From: Monomorium pharaonis
Lineage: Eukaryota > Arthropoda > Insecta > Hymenoptera > Formicidae
Assembly (NCBI RefSeq): GCF_013373865.1
Contig: NC_050467.1
Span: 2,914,001 to 2,978,000, forward strand
Direction of reading: 5' to 3'
Length of the DNA stretch: 64,000 nucleotides
Part shown: in pieces, positions 23,680 through 36,140 of the stretch
Layout: every line of letters begins with the position of its first letter
Numbering within the stretch: position 1 is the first letter of the stretch
Translations under genes and position numbers: made by a program
The notes under the pieces: model-generated
Seen by the model: only the letters and a program-made list of their open reading frames with translations
The model's database searches: none
Told to the model about the DNA's origin: nothing

Positions 23680-24683
23680 CTTTTAGCTGGACCGGCACTT
23701 TTTGCACAGCTCCACGATGACAGGACGTTTAACGTATGAGCACAAACGATCGGCGGCCGTGCACGCACGAGAGCAATGCGCCAACCAGGACCCTCTTTGT
23801 CGGAGCTCCTTTTATTTTCTCGACGATGGGCACCGGCGCGATTCTCTGTCGTGATCGAATTAGAACTCCTGTTAACCCACTGTTTCGTCATTTCTTTTTC
23901 ATCTCTACACATAAAGCACAGCGTTTTTTGCTTTGTTATAACCTATATATGAAAATCTGATAAAAAATATAAAGAGTATAATGACGGGTATGTGTATGGT
24001 TAGACCTTTATTGAATTTATAACGAATTTCCGCTCGTAGCAAAACAGTGTACTTGTTGGTTTTTTAAATTTTTGCTTCTAATATTTATGCGCGAAAATGT
24101 TAAAATAAAATAGAGATGTAACGACAAATTCAGCCCCTTCATTTATTTCTGCGTCATTGAAGTTTAATTCAATCAAATTTCAATTCATGTTAAATTAGCT
24201 TCATAAAACAGGGTTTCGTTATTTTCAGATTCTATCCTGAGACGACAAAAATAGCTCATTAATCTGATCGTTTGGCAAGCTCAATTATTATTTAGTAACG
24301 TATACGATTGCAGCGAGAGATCGAGTATCGGAATTTTCTCCTCTAAAGATAATATACGTAGGATTTTCTATCTTTCGTTTCAAATGTGAAAATAATAAAG
24401 CGCTGAATGAAAAAATTCTAGACGCGAAATGATCGAGTACTAGTCATGTGCCGTATCCGGCGAGTATCCGTGCGCATCCGGTTGGGACAGAAGCGCGACC
24501 GTCGCTTCGTCCCTACGTTAACCGTAGCAACCCGAGCAACAGGGGGAGGCGGCCGATCGGAGAGTGTCCTTAATAGTAGCGCCGTGGGTTGACACGTCGA
24601 GTTTTGACAGACAGCTCCTGCCGGCACAATGGCGTCCGGGGCCCATTGTCCGCGCAAAATTATACATGCACGCGAGCTGCGCC

Positions 24684-24712
24684 ACATACACACACCACAC
24701 ACACACACACAC
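24684..24712. repeat. (CA)n microsatellite
   Basis: Interrupted CA/ACAC tract. Confidence 0.9.
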
Positions 24713-25399
24713 CCGGTGGAAAACACGCGTCATAGAGCGTACAATACGCGCGATTTAACCTGCTGGCTCTCTTACCTGTCCCTCCTGAACGAAGGACTTA
24801 ATGAAGATAGACGGGTCACCCTCGAGGCGATCTCACCTCTTTCTCCCCGATCTTCCTGTCCCACCCTTGTACTCTATTTCTTCCTTCGGGCATTCCTGGT
24901 GACACTCCATTCGTAGAGAATCTTCGGCTCTATCGCCCGCATTTAGCTTCGTTTTGTGAGACACGCGAAGAGGAAAAGATTAAAGGGAGAGAGCTGGAAA
25001 GCGTGAAGGGTGATATAAGTGCAGCGATGGTGCTGATACCTTTGCCCGAATGCTCGTAACGCCTGCGGGATGTTGCGGACGGTCATTGACAGGCAGAAAG
25101 GAGTTGACAGTAGTAATGTGAAACCAGGTAACTAATTTTCCTTCATTCAAAGTGTTCGTCCAAAGCTTTGGATAGAGGAAAAGAAAACTTTCCACATTTT
25201 CTCAGTTTCTCTGGCGCACAATACCGACTCTTCTTTTCTCCCTCGATAGCAATTATGTACATAGAGAAACTTAATTTCAAGACAATTTCATTTTTTAATT
25301 GCAATCTGATAGACAAATTGCTTTATATTGAAAACAATAGTCATTAAATTCTCGCTACAATGTTAAAGTCATAATGTCAAATTATATTCAATTTGGGTC

Positions 25400-25599
25400 A
25401 TTTTTAACTGTTTTATAGATTGCCACTGCTCCTACTCAATATTTGATTAATTTAATTAAATAAATGGGTTATAATCAACAATGTATTGAGTAAGTACTTA
25501 ATAGCCTTACTCAATATATCGTTAATTATAACCATTTATTTAGTCAAATTAATCAAATATTGAGTAGGAGCAATAGCGACCTATGAAATAGTTAAAAAT
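25400..25599. repeat. Long foldback, ~95-bp arms and 11-nt loop
   Basis: The left arm (25400-25494) and right arm (25506-25599) are reverse complements at about 88% identity with one single-base indel, around the loop tacttaatagc. By hand alignment all eleven substitutions are transitions. A transcript would form an almost continuous hairpin of roughly 95 bp, several differences being G-U pairs. It has no open reading frame. Candidates are a foldback transposon/MITE, a snap-back duplication or a young hairpin-RNA locus. I recognise no known family. Confidence 0.88.
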
Positions 25600-26520
25600 A
25601 ATTCAATGGGATTAACAGTGTGAGATAATATTGTCTATAAATCCCTCCAAAAATTTCTTACTGTGGCATTTTCTGATAATCACGAAATTTAAAAAAAGGT
25701 ACATAATTTTTTAATTAATTTCTATTGAAAAATTATTTTTTTGATTGACGGTAGTCGGACATTTCTTCTCCGCGTATCACGCGTTAAGTGGCAAAGATAT
25801 ATTCGGGAACTATAGGAGGAAGGGCAAAAGGGGTGACAAACGCGAGTTCCCTCCGTGACGGTTCAGTCCTTCGGAAGGTGTCGCTGTTATTGTCACCGTT
25901 ATTATTGTTACTAGCTGCGCTTTTGTCACGCGCCGACCTCGTCGATACGGCGCGACGGGAGCGAAAGACGAGACTGGGTCGAAGGGATGTTTAACGAGAG
26001 TGCGGCCACGTTGTAACTCGAGACTCGAGAGCGGCGAGGGTTGTTCCGACATTTTCTCTCTTTTTTTCCCCCCCGACGTTCTTTTTTAAAGGCTCGGCGT
26101 GAAAGAGAAGAAGAGCGACGCGATCACGACGTGACTTTTGTTACTAACGTCACAAAGGGTGAGCGCGCACGACTTTATGGCGGACGCGATTAAACCACTT
26201 CGCGACAAAAATCACCGCTGTATACGCCTCCGGGTGGCATATTTTCGCTTTTCATTAATGTCATGTTTGACACGAACAATGTTCTTTTGTAGAGTTTTCA
26301 TTAGATTCCACTGAGTTGTACCTTTAATCCTTGATTCTTTTTATTGCGAGTTTTTTTTTACGGAATTGCATAGCATTTTTCAAAAACACCAAACACAAGA
26401 AGAATCTCGAGAAATACAACTCTATAGCTAAATTTCACTTTCTATCTCCCAATTTCGCCTTTTAGCCAAGTGATTAACAATTCTTTACGCGACATTTAAA
26501 TCGGTCTTATCGCATCGTCC

Positions 26521-27080
26521 GTAATTAAATCCTCAAAATTTCGCGAGTGCCAGCGGCAGTCGCGATTCAAACGTGGTTAATTAGGATATCGCTTACCATA
26601 AATCGTACGGAGGAAAAAAGGAGGTGGAGAATCCGACGGGTTATCGGGTGAAACGCGTGTTTGCGTGCAATGCAGCGCGAATGCATTGAAGCCATTGCAT
26701 TGTGGCGGTGGATCGCTTCGCAGCTTCCGTTAACGATCGGGCTCGCCCCGGTATTTTATTATTCGTGAAATATTCCACAGGGAGGCCGGGTTCATCGACG
26801 CCTCTGTTAATTAATTTTTATCGGTCGCTAACGTACGCGTATATGGCGCGACGCCGCGCGATCGGAATTCCGGCATTATATACCTGCCGCTAGGCGGGGG
26901 AGGAGGGAGCGAAGAGGCCGCATGTGTGGATGTGCATAATAATAAAATCGCACGAGGTTGCGTGCCCCATCGATTGGCAAAACGAGAGTAATCGCGAGTA
27001 ATTGCGAAAGAGCGAGAGACTTTTTGTTGTCATTGCGAATGAACGGGCCGTTTAGAGCGCGCGGATTAATTAATACGGCG
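26521..27080. promoter_or_regulatory. Possible cis-regulatory block (homeodomain-type cores)
   Basis: Homeodomain-type cores GTAATTA (26521), TTAATTA (26577), TTAATTAA (26807) and TTAATTAAT (27066) recur in otherwise CpG-rich, low-repeat DNA. The combination is compatible with an enhancer, but such cores are common by chance. Inference only. Confidence 0.2.
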
Positions 27081-27790
27081 CAATCATCAGTTTGGGCAGT
27101 CGCGATATTAAAGGATTTTGGATGCGCTTTAATCCCCGAAAGAGAAACCAAATCAAATTTAATCTCAACAGCGCCGACATTGCTCATTACAAGTGCGCGT
27201 TATTATATGATTTATTCATTTTTTTGCAGTTAAGCGATTATAATGGAGAGAGAAAAGAGATGAAGGAACGTGCAATATAAAATAACATGGAAAAAAATTG
27301 TATAGTAGATTCACATATGCTCTTAATAAATCTATATATTCTTCGTATTAATCTCTATACGTAAGTAACCTCCAAAGAAATATTACCATTGAATACTAAA
27401 TTTCTCTAAACATGTACATACATTTCTTCTTTAACGTAAACACACAAAAAATTATTGACAAGAATGAGGAGAAATCTCGGGGGAGGATAAATTTTAAAGA
27501 ACTTCATTGAGGATCCGGAAAATTAAGAGTTCCTATGAAAACAAGCGTGAAAACCTGTTTGGAAAAGCAGCATCGTGAGATGTGGATCCGCCTTAAAAAT
27601 TTTCCCAAAACATAAACCCTGTATCCGCTTCTCTCTATCTCGAGTTACGTTCGCCTAGGCACGCGTGTAATTAGCATTGTAAGAGAGGGGAAAAAAAAGA
27701 AAAACGAGAAACAGGTGCGGTTAACGTCAGCTCGTCGGGGCATTATGCAGAAGAGACTGCCGCGCTGCTGCAGGGCGAGCGAGAAGACGA

Positions 27791-27810
27791 AGGGCGCGCC
27801 GCGGCGCCCT
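27791..27810. repeat. GC-rich palindrome
   Basis: agggcgc and gcgccct flank a 6-base centre that itself contributes to gccgcggc. A very stable short hairpin in a CpG-rich patch. Confidence 0.6.
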
Positions 27811-27954
27811 TTGTTCGACGCGTGTTCGAGGATCGGCAAGAAAGCGTTCAACTTTTTCGTCCCGCCCCCGTCGCTCGACCGACGGATATATCGCGGCGCT
27901 CGTTTTTTTATTAGCCCCGTTGTAAAATAAATTAGGGGTGAAATTATAAAGGCG

Positions 27955-27990
27955 CCCCGCCGTTCCCCGTCATCCTCCCCCTGTCCCCCC
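27955..27990 (-). other. G-quadruplex-type motif (minus strand)
   Basis: C runs of 4, 4, 5 and 6 bases are separated by 6, 8 and 3 bases. The loop sizes make it a weaker candidate. Confidence 0.4.
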
Positions 27991-29252
27991 TTCCCTCTTA
28001 CTCCGTGCTCTCGAGAGCCTTCGTGGTCGTAGGAGGTCGCAGAATGTACGAACGAGGTCGTTTCGAGGCGAGAGAAAAAAGCACGGAGCAACGGAAGGTT
28101 GTTGTTCTCCCCTGATCGTGGGATCCTCGTGGCGAAGGCGGGTTCGCGGGTTCCCTTAATTATTACATCCGAGAAATCCAAGATCCCGTGTGAAAAAGGG
28201 TTATGAGCCGGTCCTTGTTTTTGCCGCCCTTCTGTCGCGTTTAAAGTATTTGACGTAAAACGGAGGAAATGTTTGAATTAAAATTTAAACAATGTAGGAA
28301 ACTCAAAAAAATTAGTATTTGACGTGTTGCATTAAATTTCTCTAAACACTTCTGATTTCGATATATCCAAATCATTTTAAATCAAGAATTCACATCTTAC
28401 ACTAAATTCATCGACACAAAGAGATTGAATGATGTGTAATTAATAAATTATTATAATATACTTTTAAGTATGTATGTAGTATTGTATTTCCAATGTAACA
28501 GAAATAATCGAAATGCAAGTGTTTAAGTTTTCAAATCGACGCAATGCAATATTGACATTTTTATTCTGTCGTTCACGAAAGAACGTGGCGAGGAATCATT
28601 CATGGAGACAAGTTCGACGTATGGCGCTATAAAAAGTCGTCCTGCCAGCACGAAGAAGGAAGCAGGGAAACCATTCCGAGTCTGATGAGCTTACAGCGTT
28701 TCAAACATCATTTCATCCTTGTTGTCTATCAAATATTAAACAAGGACAAATGACGTTTAGCAGGCGCCGTGAGCACCAAAAACGAAGCCTCGATAATACG
28801 CGGTACGTCACCGCGCGAGTTCCTTCATTCTACCGCGAGACACCCGTTATACGTCAATGCCGGAGCGAGGGGTGGGTGGCCAGAAGGGGGGGCCGCCCTT
28901 CGAAAAATCTCATTTCGCCTTCTCTACACCGGGTTAACACCGAAAACACGTGCTGCCGACTTATGAACTTCCATTCTTAATGGTTCATGAAATTGCCTTA
29001 TATTTCACGTCCGGCAACGCGTACATGGGGCGGAACGGATTTCGGAGGGTCCGCACCTACTGGCAGGGACAATATAACGTGGATTTCGACCCCGTAGAAA
29101 TTCAAAAATCTCACCGTGGGGGCGGCGAGGCCGCGCGTCTCGACGGCGCTTAATCGATACGTGGTGAAAATAGAAAGATGAACCGTGGAACATGGAAACT
29201 ATCCTCATTTTTCTCAAGGAGAAACGATGTAGTTTAATAGCGGCGATCTATT

Positions 29253-29279
29253 ATAACGCTTGTAACGCTTATAACGCTT
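29253..29279 (+). repeat. Nonamer tandem repeat x3
   Basis: Three consecutive 9-bp units: ataacgctt, gtaacgctt, ataacgctt. Confidence 0.9.
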
Positions 29280-29567
29280 ATCAACTTGTTATATTGATTT
29301 CCTGCACAATTTCCTTCCTCTTAAAAAATTGCTCGATTAATTATTTCGCGTAACGAGATCGGAGCGAGACGGACGAACCTGGCCGTTCGTCTCTGTCTCC
29401 CGTCGATCATGATCTGAATGAGTTTGAACGATGAATCCAATAGTCGCGTTCGATCATCGCCAACATGTAAAACTTTCGGGAAGGAGGGGGTTCCGGACGA
29501 CGGAGCGAGGAATGACCGTCGAAAAATATAGATTTCAATGGCGCAATAATTTCGATGGCCAGCCGCA

Positions 29568-29581
29568 CGCGCGCGCGCGCG
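29568..29581. repeat. (CG)n tract
   Basis: Seven CG units. Alternating CG of this kind can adopt Z-DNA (general property). Confidence 0.85.
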
Positions 29582-30064
29582 TCGAAAGATAATTCAAGGC
29601 AAACTAATTTCGCGAATGCGCCTGCCTGTGCGCGACGGTAAATCCGAAAGGTCAATAAATAATAGCGCACGATCGTATCGCGACGGGCGGTTTATGAAGT
29701 GCCGTTTGTTTACCCGTTAAAGCGCGCAACGTCGGAATGAAATGCAACCGTATCTGTTACCGCATACGGCACCGCACCACGGTAGACAGCCGCAATTATT
29801 TACCGTTCGATTTTTATGCGCATCTTGCTTGCTACCGCATGTCCCTTTATCGATGTCGACGATCGTTATTATCGCACACAACCGGGAGCGCGACCGCGGG
29901 AATATTGATGAACGAATACGCAAGGCAAAAATTCTAATCCGCGCAAGAAAAGATATCAATCTGGGACGCTAACGTGTCACGTCAGAAATGTAAATTGAAT
30001 AATTCGATTAATTGCGATTAAATTGGACTTCTTAAAGTCTCTCAAAATATTCTTTTACCGTTCA

Positions 30065-30077
30065 ACACACACACACA
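30065..30077. repeat. (AC)n microsatellite, short
   Basis: Six AC units in mixed sequence. Confidence 0.8.
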
Positions 30078-30419
30078 ATATGTCCGAAAGGAATTTCGGT
30101 AGAGCTCTGTACTCCTCTCGCAATAACACGGAAACGTCATGGATAACGTCCATATGCAGAAGATCCGAAATTGAAGATTATTTTCGCATGACACTTTACC
30201 TTTCACCGTTCCATCCTCAGCGTGCCCGCTCGCCGATTACCTCGCTGCAAGCATCCGTCTGTAAAATAAAGCATAACGTGCGTTAGCGTCGATCGTTCGC
30301 TCCTCGATTTGAATTTAATCGAAAGTCCCTTCCGCTTAGTGCCGTCATCAATCATGCCCGCGTCGATTAATCGCAAACATTGTACGGAAAAAGAAAAAAA
30401 AAAAAGGACAAAAGCTTGC

Positions 30420-30900
30420 GACGACGGCTTCGAGATATCGGCGGCGGTTGCCAATTAGCGCGCGTCTGGCGAATCTCCCGTGTGCGATTCGTATTCCATT
30501 CGCCACCCGGCACGAAACGGCAGAGAAACTCGCCGCGAGCGAAACTTCGTAACGCTCGTTACCTTCGATTTATTCGCTTTTTCGTCGCCGTACTGCGCTC
30601 GTCCGCGCGCAGTTCTCGAGGCCGAGGACAAAGTTGGCAACGGCCAACTCCGGCCGCATTAAAGCGCGGCTACCGGCTTATTAGTAAAAAGCATGACAAA
30701 CGACTCGCGGTTTAACCCCGCCGCGCCGCGCCGGCTTAAGTCCGGCCATCCGCGGCGGACCGACCGGCCCCAGTTGGGCCGTACAAGTGAGTGCGCAACA
30801 CGGCGCGTGCGGTGATATACGGCGATTTTTAGTCACGCTTTTATACAGAAATAAATCCACCGGTTAACGCGGGCGCGCCGCTCCCCAGATTCCCGTAAGT
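30420..30900. other. CpG-rich island-like block
   Basis: Dense CpG and GCCGC words with an interrupted CGCCG-type repeat near 30720-30732. A small GC stem (gccgg/ccggc around cttaagt) lies at about 30732-30748. A donor-like caagtgagtg follows near 30784. It could be a promoter or non-coding first exon, but no TATA-like element or coding exon is visible. Confidence 0.35.
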
Positions 30901-31086
30901 GTACGTCCGACGCGCGAAACTAGGAGTCGCCGACTGCAAAATGGAACAATAAGACTTTCGCAGGAAGTGTGCGCAAAAGCTTTAAACGTAAAATAAGGTA
31001 AAATAATACAAACATAGAAATTATATAATTTCTCTGTAATATATCGGGAAAACTTTTTTTTTAAAAACACGAGTACTCCAAGAACG

Positions 31087-31334
31087 TATACTGATAGAAA
31101 AACGTTGATTATCTAGCATAGTAAAACAAATATAGTCAAGAATATTATTTTTATAACAATTATTACTATAATATAGTGATAATAACCATGTGCTATTTTA
31201 AAGCTGTGCAATTTATAGTATATTTTTTCACAGTTAACATCACTATAAGTATTATTACTAATATTTTTATAGTATGATTATAATTATTTTACTATGCAAC
31301 TATAGTCGCAAATATCACATGTTTTTCATCGATG
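31087..31334. repeat. Imperfect foldback unit, candidate MITE
   Basis: gcatagtaaaa (31116-31126) is an exact inverted match of ttttactatgc (31287-31297). Symmetry continues inward (tatagtgat/atcactata) and outward: gatagaaaaac near 31093-31103 matches the inverse of gtttttcatc near 31321. The unit is about 245 bp, AT-rich, with no open frame. The left edge tatactga-(ta)-gaaaaa resembles that of the unit at 51.7 kb. Confidence 0.65.
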
Positions 31335-31425
31335 AGAATTAAAGTAATGAATAAATATGTGCAATATATAAATGAGTAAACAAAAGTCAATGAATAAATA
31401 ATGATTAGAGAGAGGGGGGAAGAGG

Positions 31426-31454
31426 GGAGAGAGAGAGAGAGAGAGAGAAAGAGA
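31426..31454 (+). repeat. (GA)n microsatellite
   Basis: GA tract preceded by a G-rich purine run (agagagggggga). Confidence 0.9.
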
Positions 31455-33300
31455 CATTTCACACAAGTGTTGACTAATTTCTTCATGAAATCCTCTGCCT
31501 CGAAAAGAAAAAATTTCAAGAGCTCGCTGAGAGACGACACGCGTGCGACAGGATGCAGATGGCCGAGAGGCGACTTCCCGTTAACAGCGTTAGGCCGTTA
31601 AGTGATCCTAATGCCTGCGGCCTAATCGCCGCTAATACCGGACCACCATATCTCTCCCTGTCCTCTCCCTTGCTGTCTCGCGCCGCGCATTGTCATGCAC
31701 TTTGACTAACGTTTCTGCCGCTCACCCTCGTCCGTGTGCCGTAATGAGGATTACGCCGATGGTCACGCGTATTAATCACCGTCGCTTCGCGCGCACACTA
31801 CGAATCGCGCGTACAATAATGATCGAGAGACGACGAATCGGCCGGAAGAGCCGTATGGATTAGCGCAACCGATCACGATTATCGAGACGCGAATGATATT
31901 TCGCGATATATCATCGAACTTGCGCGTCGTAAATTCAAGTCGGGATTGTCACGGTAAAATTAATCTCGCGAGAAATAAGACATAAGGAGAAGTCAACAAC
32001 TTTTTTAGACGTATGTAGATAAAATGGTATTAAAAAAAAAATACTGAAACTGAAGAAAAAAAATTGTCAATTCTTAAGACTCGAATGGCTTATTGGATTA
32101 AAAGTAAAAATTTCAATAATTATGTACAGTAAAAATCTAATTTTGACAAAATACAATTTCAAACCCCTTTTTTGCCGTAAAATATCATAGTTCAGTAATG
32201 GCCTCTTTTTTCATACATAATAAATGTAAATTACGTAATAAGAAGGAGATAGCCATAGCCGGCTTAACGACGCTAATTATTCCGAGACGAGTCGTTCATC
32301 GTAGGATCCATTACAGCTTACGTTAGCCTCGGCATTAAATTAGAGATTAGCAGGAGCAACAAGAAATCGTCGAAGATATTAATTAAAATTCAAACACAAC
32401 TCCACATCTTGGTTCTCAGTTTTCGAACGTCGTTTATCAGCAACATTCGTTTACCCGGGAATGTTGCTCCGTCGAGCGAGCCTCGTACGGATCTGAGAAG
32501 AAGCGTCGGACGAGAGAGATATGGTAGTTGGTATTAGTGCCGATTAGGCCCGGACATTAGGGTCACTTAGTACCGGTCAGGCCGCGGATCGTTAGCCCGG
32601 TGGCGCGCGCGATACCAATCTAAATTTAAATACACCTTAACACCTACTACTATTTATTGCGCCATTCGGCATCCACGGCCCTCGGCAGGCTCGAGAAGCG
32701 CCGGCCAATCATGCGCCCGTTAATGGATCGTCGGGCGAACGGACGTCGTAAATCACGAAATTGGAGATGAGCTCGCAGGTAAGAGCGAGAGAACAACAGC
32801 GAGGGAGAGAAAGAGGGGGGAGGATGTTACCGAGACTGTTACGTTCACCTACATCCTTCGGTCAAGCTCCTCTCGAGGCGCCTGTCTCGTAAAACTCACG
32901 CTTTCTAATAATCATTTGGCTTCGCGACTCATTGAACAAACCGATCGACTCCTCGACAACAATTATCAATAATTAACGATATCCTCCTTTCGAAAACGTT
33001 CCAAGAAAACTTCATGGATTTTCATACATTTTTTTCTACGCTCCACAACTGTAATAATTTTAAGAATTTTAATAGAAAGTTCTCTTTCTTCAATTTTATA
33101 GAAACGTTGGAAAAACCCACTTTTAAATTGAACTATTTTATACAAAATTATTTGCTTTTTCTTTAATCGATAGAACACCCTGATACAACCACGCCAATAA
33201 TGCAGGTCACTAATTGCGGGTTAATCAAAGCGAAGCGCGCGCGTATCGGAGGTAAAAGAGAAACGATTAATCGACCAATCTCTTTACGCTGAATTGCAGC

Positions 33301-36140
33301 TTGCTCTGTCTCTTGCGAATTCAGGCGGATGTACAGCCGAGTGTATTAATTCGAGCATGAAAGCGGAACGGGAACGACACGTTCTCCGTGCGTCCGGGGC
33401 ATGCAAATTAATGCATCGGAGTGTACGTGAGCCAGGACGAACGATCGGACAGCTCGTTTCTGACCCTCTCTTTTTGCCTGCCCTCATTTACTCCGGCACA
33501 ACCACCGGAGAGAGAACATTCCGGCAATTCGCGTTAGCGCCTCATCGGTTTACGTCGATCCTCCGCATACTCCTCTTTTTCCTCCCCGTTCCTTTCCCCC
33601 CCCCCCTCCCTCCCAGTCTGCCATTCATCGGGATGAGTTTACGTGTTACTACCGCATGAAGCATGCCGACGAGTACTTAAACGTCGCTTTTACAGCGTCC
33701 GATTAACGACGATACCGGTCTCGATGAACTGGTTTATCAGCAGACAGAATGTGTATGCAGACGATTTACACATGTATTAGCGATGAGGCAGATGATGTCG
33801 TCTATTGAATTTCAAGGGATTTTTAAAAATGAGAATATCACTCGCTACTTTTCTGTCTTCTATAGCATCGTCAATAAAATGGCAACTTAAAAATTGCAAT
33901 TTAACACTTAATGCAAAACCTTATCCGTTTTCTGAATTTTTTAAAGACCTTCAATATTCTTGGATCGATTTGTCGACTAAGGTGATTTATATAGACACCT
34001 ATCTAAATTTCGAAAAAATTTATATTTAGATATGACATTTGTATATTCCTGTTTAATCATGGACAATGCCATAGCTAAATACTTAATGCTTTACAACTAA
34101 TGCAGCATTTGCTTATCAAACCGCGATTTACCAAGATTACAATAGAATTTCCATGAATGATAATTTCGCGGCATTTTAATTGCTATCGGTCAACGCGTGT
34201 ATTCATCTCATTTTAGCAGCGGCGTAAATTAAACATGAAGAGAGCGATGCGTAATCTGCGATACCGTTTGATGTCCGAATTAATTACCGTCGCTCTATTC
34301 CTGGAGTATTTCCACATAATTTACTTATTTTTCTCCAACATGTCGATCGCGCGCCGTCCTCCGCCCGTCATGTTTGTTTATCAGATTTGAATTCACGCGA
34401 ATCGCAATGCGTAACTGATAATGATGCAGGCTTTAATTATTCACAATCATCATTTAGGATGTGTATGATACGTACAGCGTAATACGTACATTAATTCGCG
34501 ATATAATTAGTATTAATGCTAATCGCTTTGGCACTTTTTCCAGGAAAATATTTGGTATGTCATTACTTTTTAATTCATTGATTAAAAACGTCTCTTCCGT
34601 CGATGCACCACGTACTGTCAAAGGGTTACTTCATATCAAGTCAATTAATGGAAATAATAATCATATCGATAACGGGATGAAAGAGATCTGTGACGTTACT
34701 AATAATTGAAATCACGACACACGGATTGAAATATTACACGTGGATAAAATATATAAATGTCGAGATTTCAATCATACAATATTAATCAAAGAACCGAAAG
34801 AAAAGATACGAGATTTATTTTTCTTTCGACTCATGCTTGCGATTCTTTCAGATAATGGGGGTTGCAAAGTCGAAAGGGTTGACGGTAAATATACGACCCT
34901 TATACTTCTTGTCGCGCGACAGACGTATCGATTTTTGCAAAGCCCAAACGTAAAGCCCATCGATCGTCCCTCAAAGGCACACTTCGGCGAGGGCGTCGAA
35001 ATTGTATCGGCAGTATCCAGAGACCTTTATTATCCCCGCGAGAGCTTTCGGTACACCTCGTGGGGAGAAGGGGGGGGGGGAATGATGGCCGTGACTCGCA
35101 AGTTACCGGTCCCCGTCATCCCTCGCGTCATTCGCATTCGCGCGAGCGCGCGAATGGTCTTCGCTGGGCACTCGACATTTTTCACTCCACCCCACGCAAC
35201 TTGCTGAGCCACGCGTATTTCATTATTTATCAAGGGAGTATTGTAGCGAGGCTCGCGTCTCGGATCGTCGCGCGAAGCGAACATATCACATGCCACCACC
35301 GAGAATGAGCCAGAATCGCGAATATATCTTCTCAAAGTATATAAGAGAGACAACAATAATCAACGTTTCCCTACGCGATTCGGTTAATGCTTTAACCACT
35401 ATGTTCTGAATACAAAATAAAATACAAAACTGTAGTGTATGTATTTTTAGTCGTGACGTGATTTTATGAGAAATAAACAACAGCTAATTTATCTCAAGAA
35501 AGATTTTATTATTAATAAAAATAACTAATTTTTAATATTTAAAGTCATTTATGTAATGAGTCTTTAAGTCCCATTTAAGCGTAAAAAATAGAACTAGAAT
35601 TAATTATAAAATAGCTTTATTATATTATTATATTTGTAAAAAATTGTACCTGTATTTTGTGAAACATTGGTTGTTAAAAAAGAATTTTTTGTTCTTCACG
35701 TATCCTCACCGCGTACCATAAATATACATGAATTGTTACAACGTGTAACGTCAGCCAATAAAAAGTGTAATAAAATCTAGATCCAATATGTATGTTATAA
35801 ACGTACGTCTTCCTTTCTTCCCTCGGAAAACATTTATGTCCTCAACGCCGCCACGCGAAATTAAAAGCTTACGGTCATAAATTACCGAGTGCTTTCGATA
35901 GATTCCGTTCCAATGCTAAGGTTCCCCAGGGGGGAACACGTCTTTCTTTCGGTACGACAAACGATTCCTCTTGCAACGGCAAACGATTAACAACAGCGTA
36001 ACAACATGAGGGCCGAAGAGGCCCGAAGAGGCTATCACGATCGGCAAGGCTCGTCTAACTCTGCGGCACCATCCCTCGGACGAGAGCGCTGTCAACCCCT
36101 TTTGTCCGTGACAATCGCCCCGCTCGTAATCACCGTTCAT
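33301..36140. other. Mosaic non-coding stretch
   Basis: Contains a poly-C run near 33597-33609 and CpG-rich patches at 33310-33720 and 34850-35280, with AT-rich DNA elsewhere. Frame 34740-35207 (155 codons, GTG start) contains a G-run-encoded poly-Gly and no domain. A G-run lies at about 35069-35080. Confidence 0.6.

Larger units (their letters stand above)
21901..24420. other. Mosaic non-coding stretch with the longest open frame
   Basis: The longest open frame of the window, 21988-22722 plus, starts at GTG; its first ATG is at 22147 and leaves 191 codons. It begins with a Lys/Arg run encoded by a purine tract, passes through a CT repeat (poly-LS) and has no domain signature, so I do not call it a gene. 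23360-23730 is GC-rich and open in several frames on both strands. A direct-repeat pair lies at 23142-23260. Confidence 0.55.
24421..26080. other. Mosaic non-coding stretch
   Basis: GC-richer at 24421-24850 and 25760-26060. The AT-rich middle carries the most perfect foldback of the window. Short frames here have no recognisable product. Confidence 0.6.
26081..28200. other. Mixed non-coding block, possible regulatory DNA
   Basis: Contains CpG-rich sequence with TAATTA-type cores (26521-27080), an AT-rich part (27240-27620) and a GC-rich part (27700-28170). The last is open for 178 codons on the minus strand (27645-28181), Arg/Phe-rich with no domain signature. No gene is recognised. Confidence 0.5.
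28201..31000. other. Mosaic non-coding stretch
   Basis: AT-rich to about 28560, then CpG-containing sequence with a GC microsatellite and a short nonamer repeat. 29680-29960 is open on both strands without a recognisable product. The end (30420-30900) is a strong CpG-rich block. Confidence 0.6.
31001..33300. other. Non-coding stretch with a foldback at its start
   Basis: The AT-rich beginning holds a foldback unit. 31540-31980 and 32250-32900 are CpG-rich and mostly closed in all frames. A donor-like gcaggtaagag lies at about 32773 without an associated coding frame. Confidence 0.6.

Noticed and set aside
24111..24133. tagagatgt word as a second hAT-like terminus
   Set aside because: It lacks the TTCG-rich continuation and any partner end. 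A 9-base word is expected by chance.
32768..32785. atgagctcgcaggtaagagc as a start codon plus splice donor
   Set aside because: Only four codons precede the donor-like site, with no supporting acceptor or coding exon nearby.
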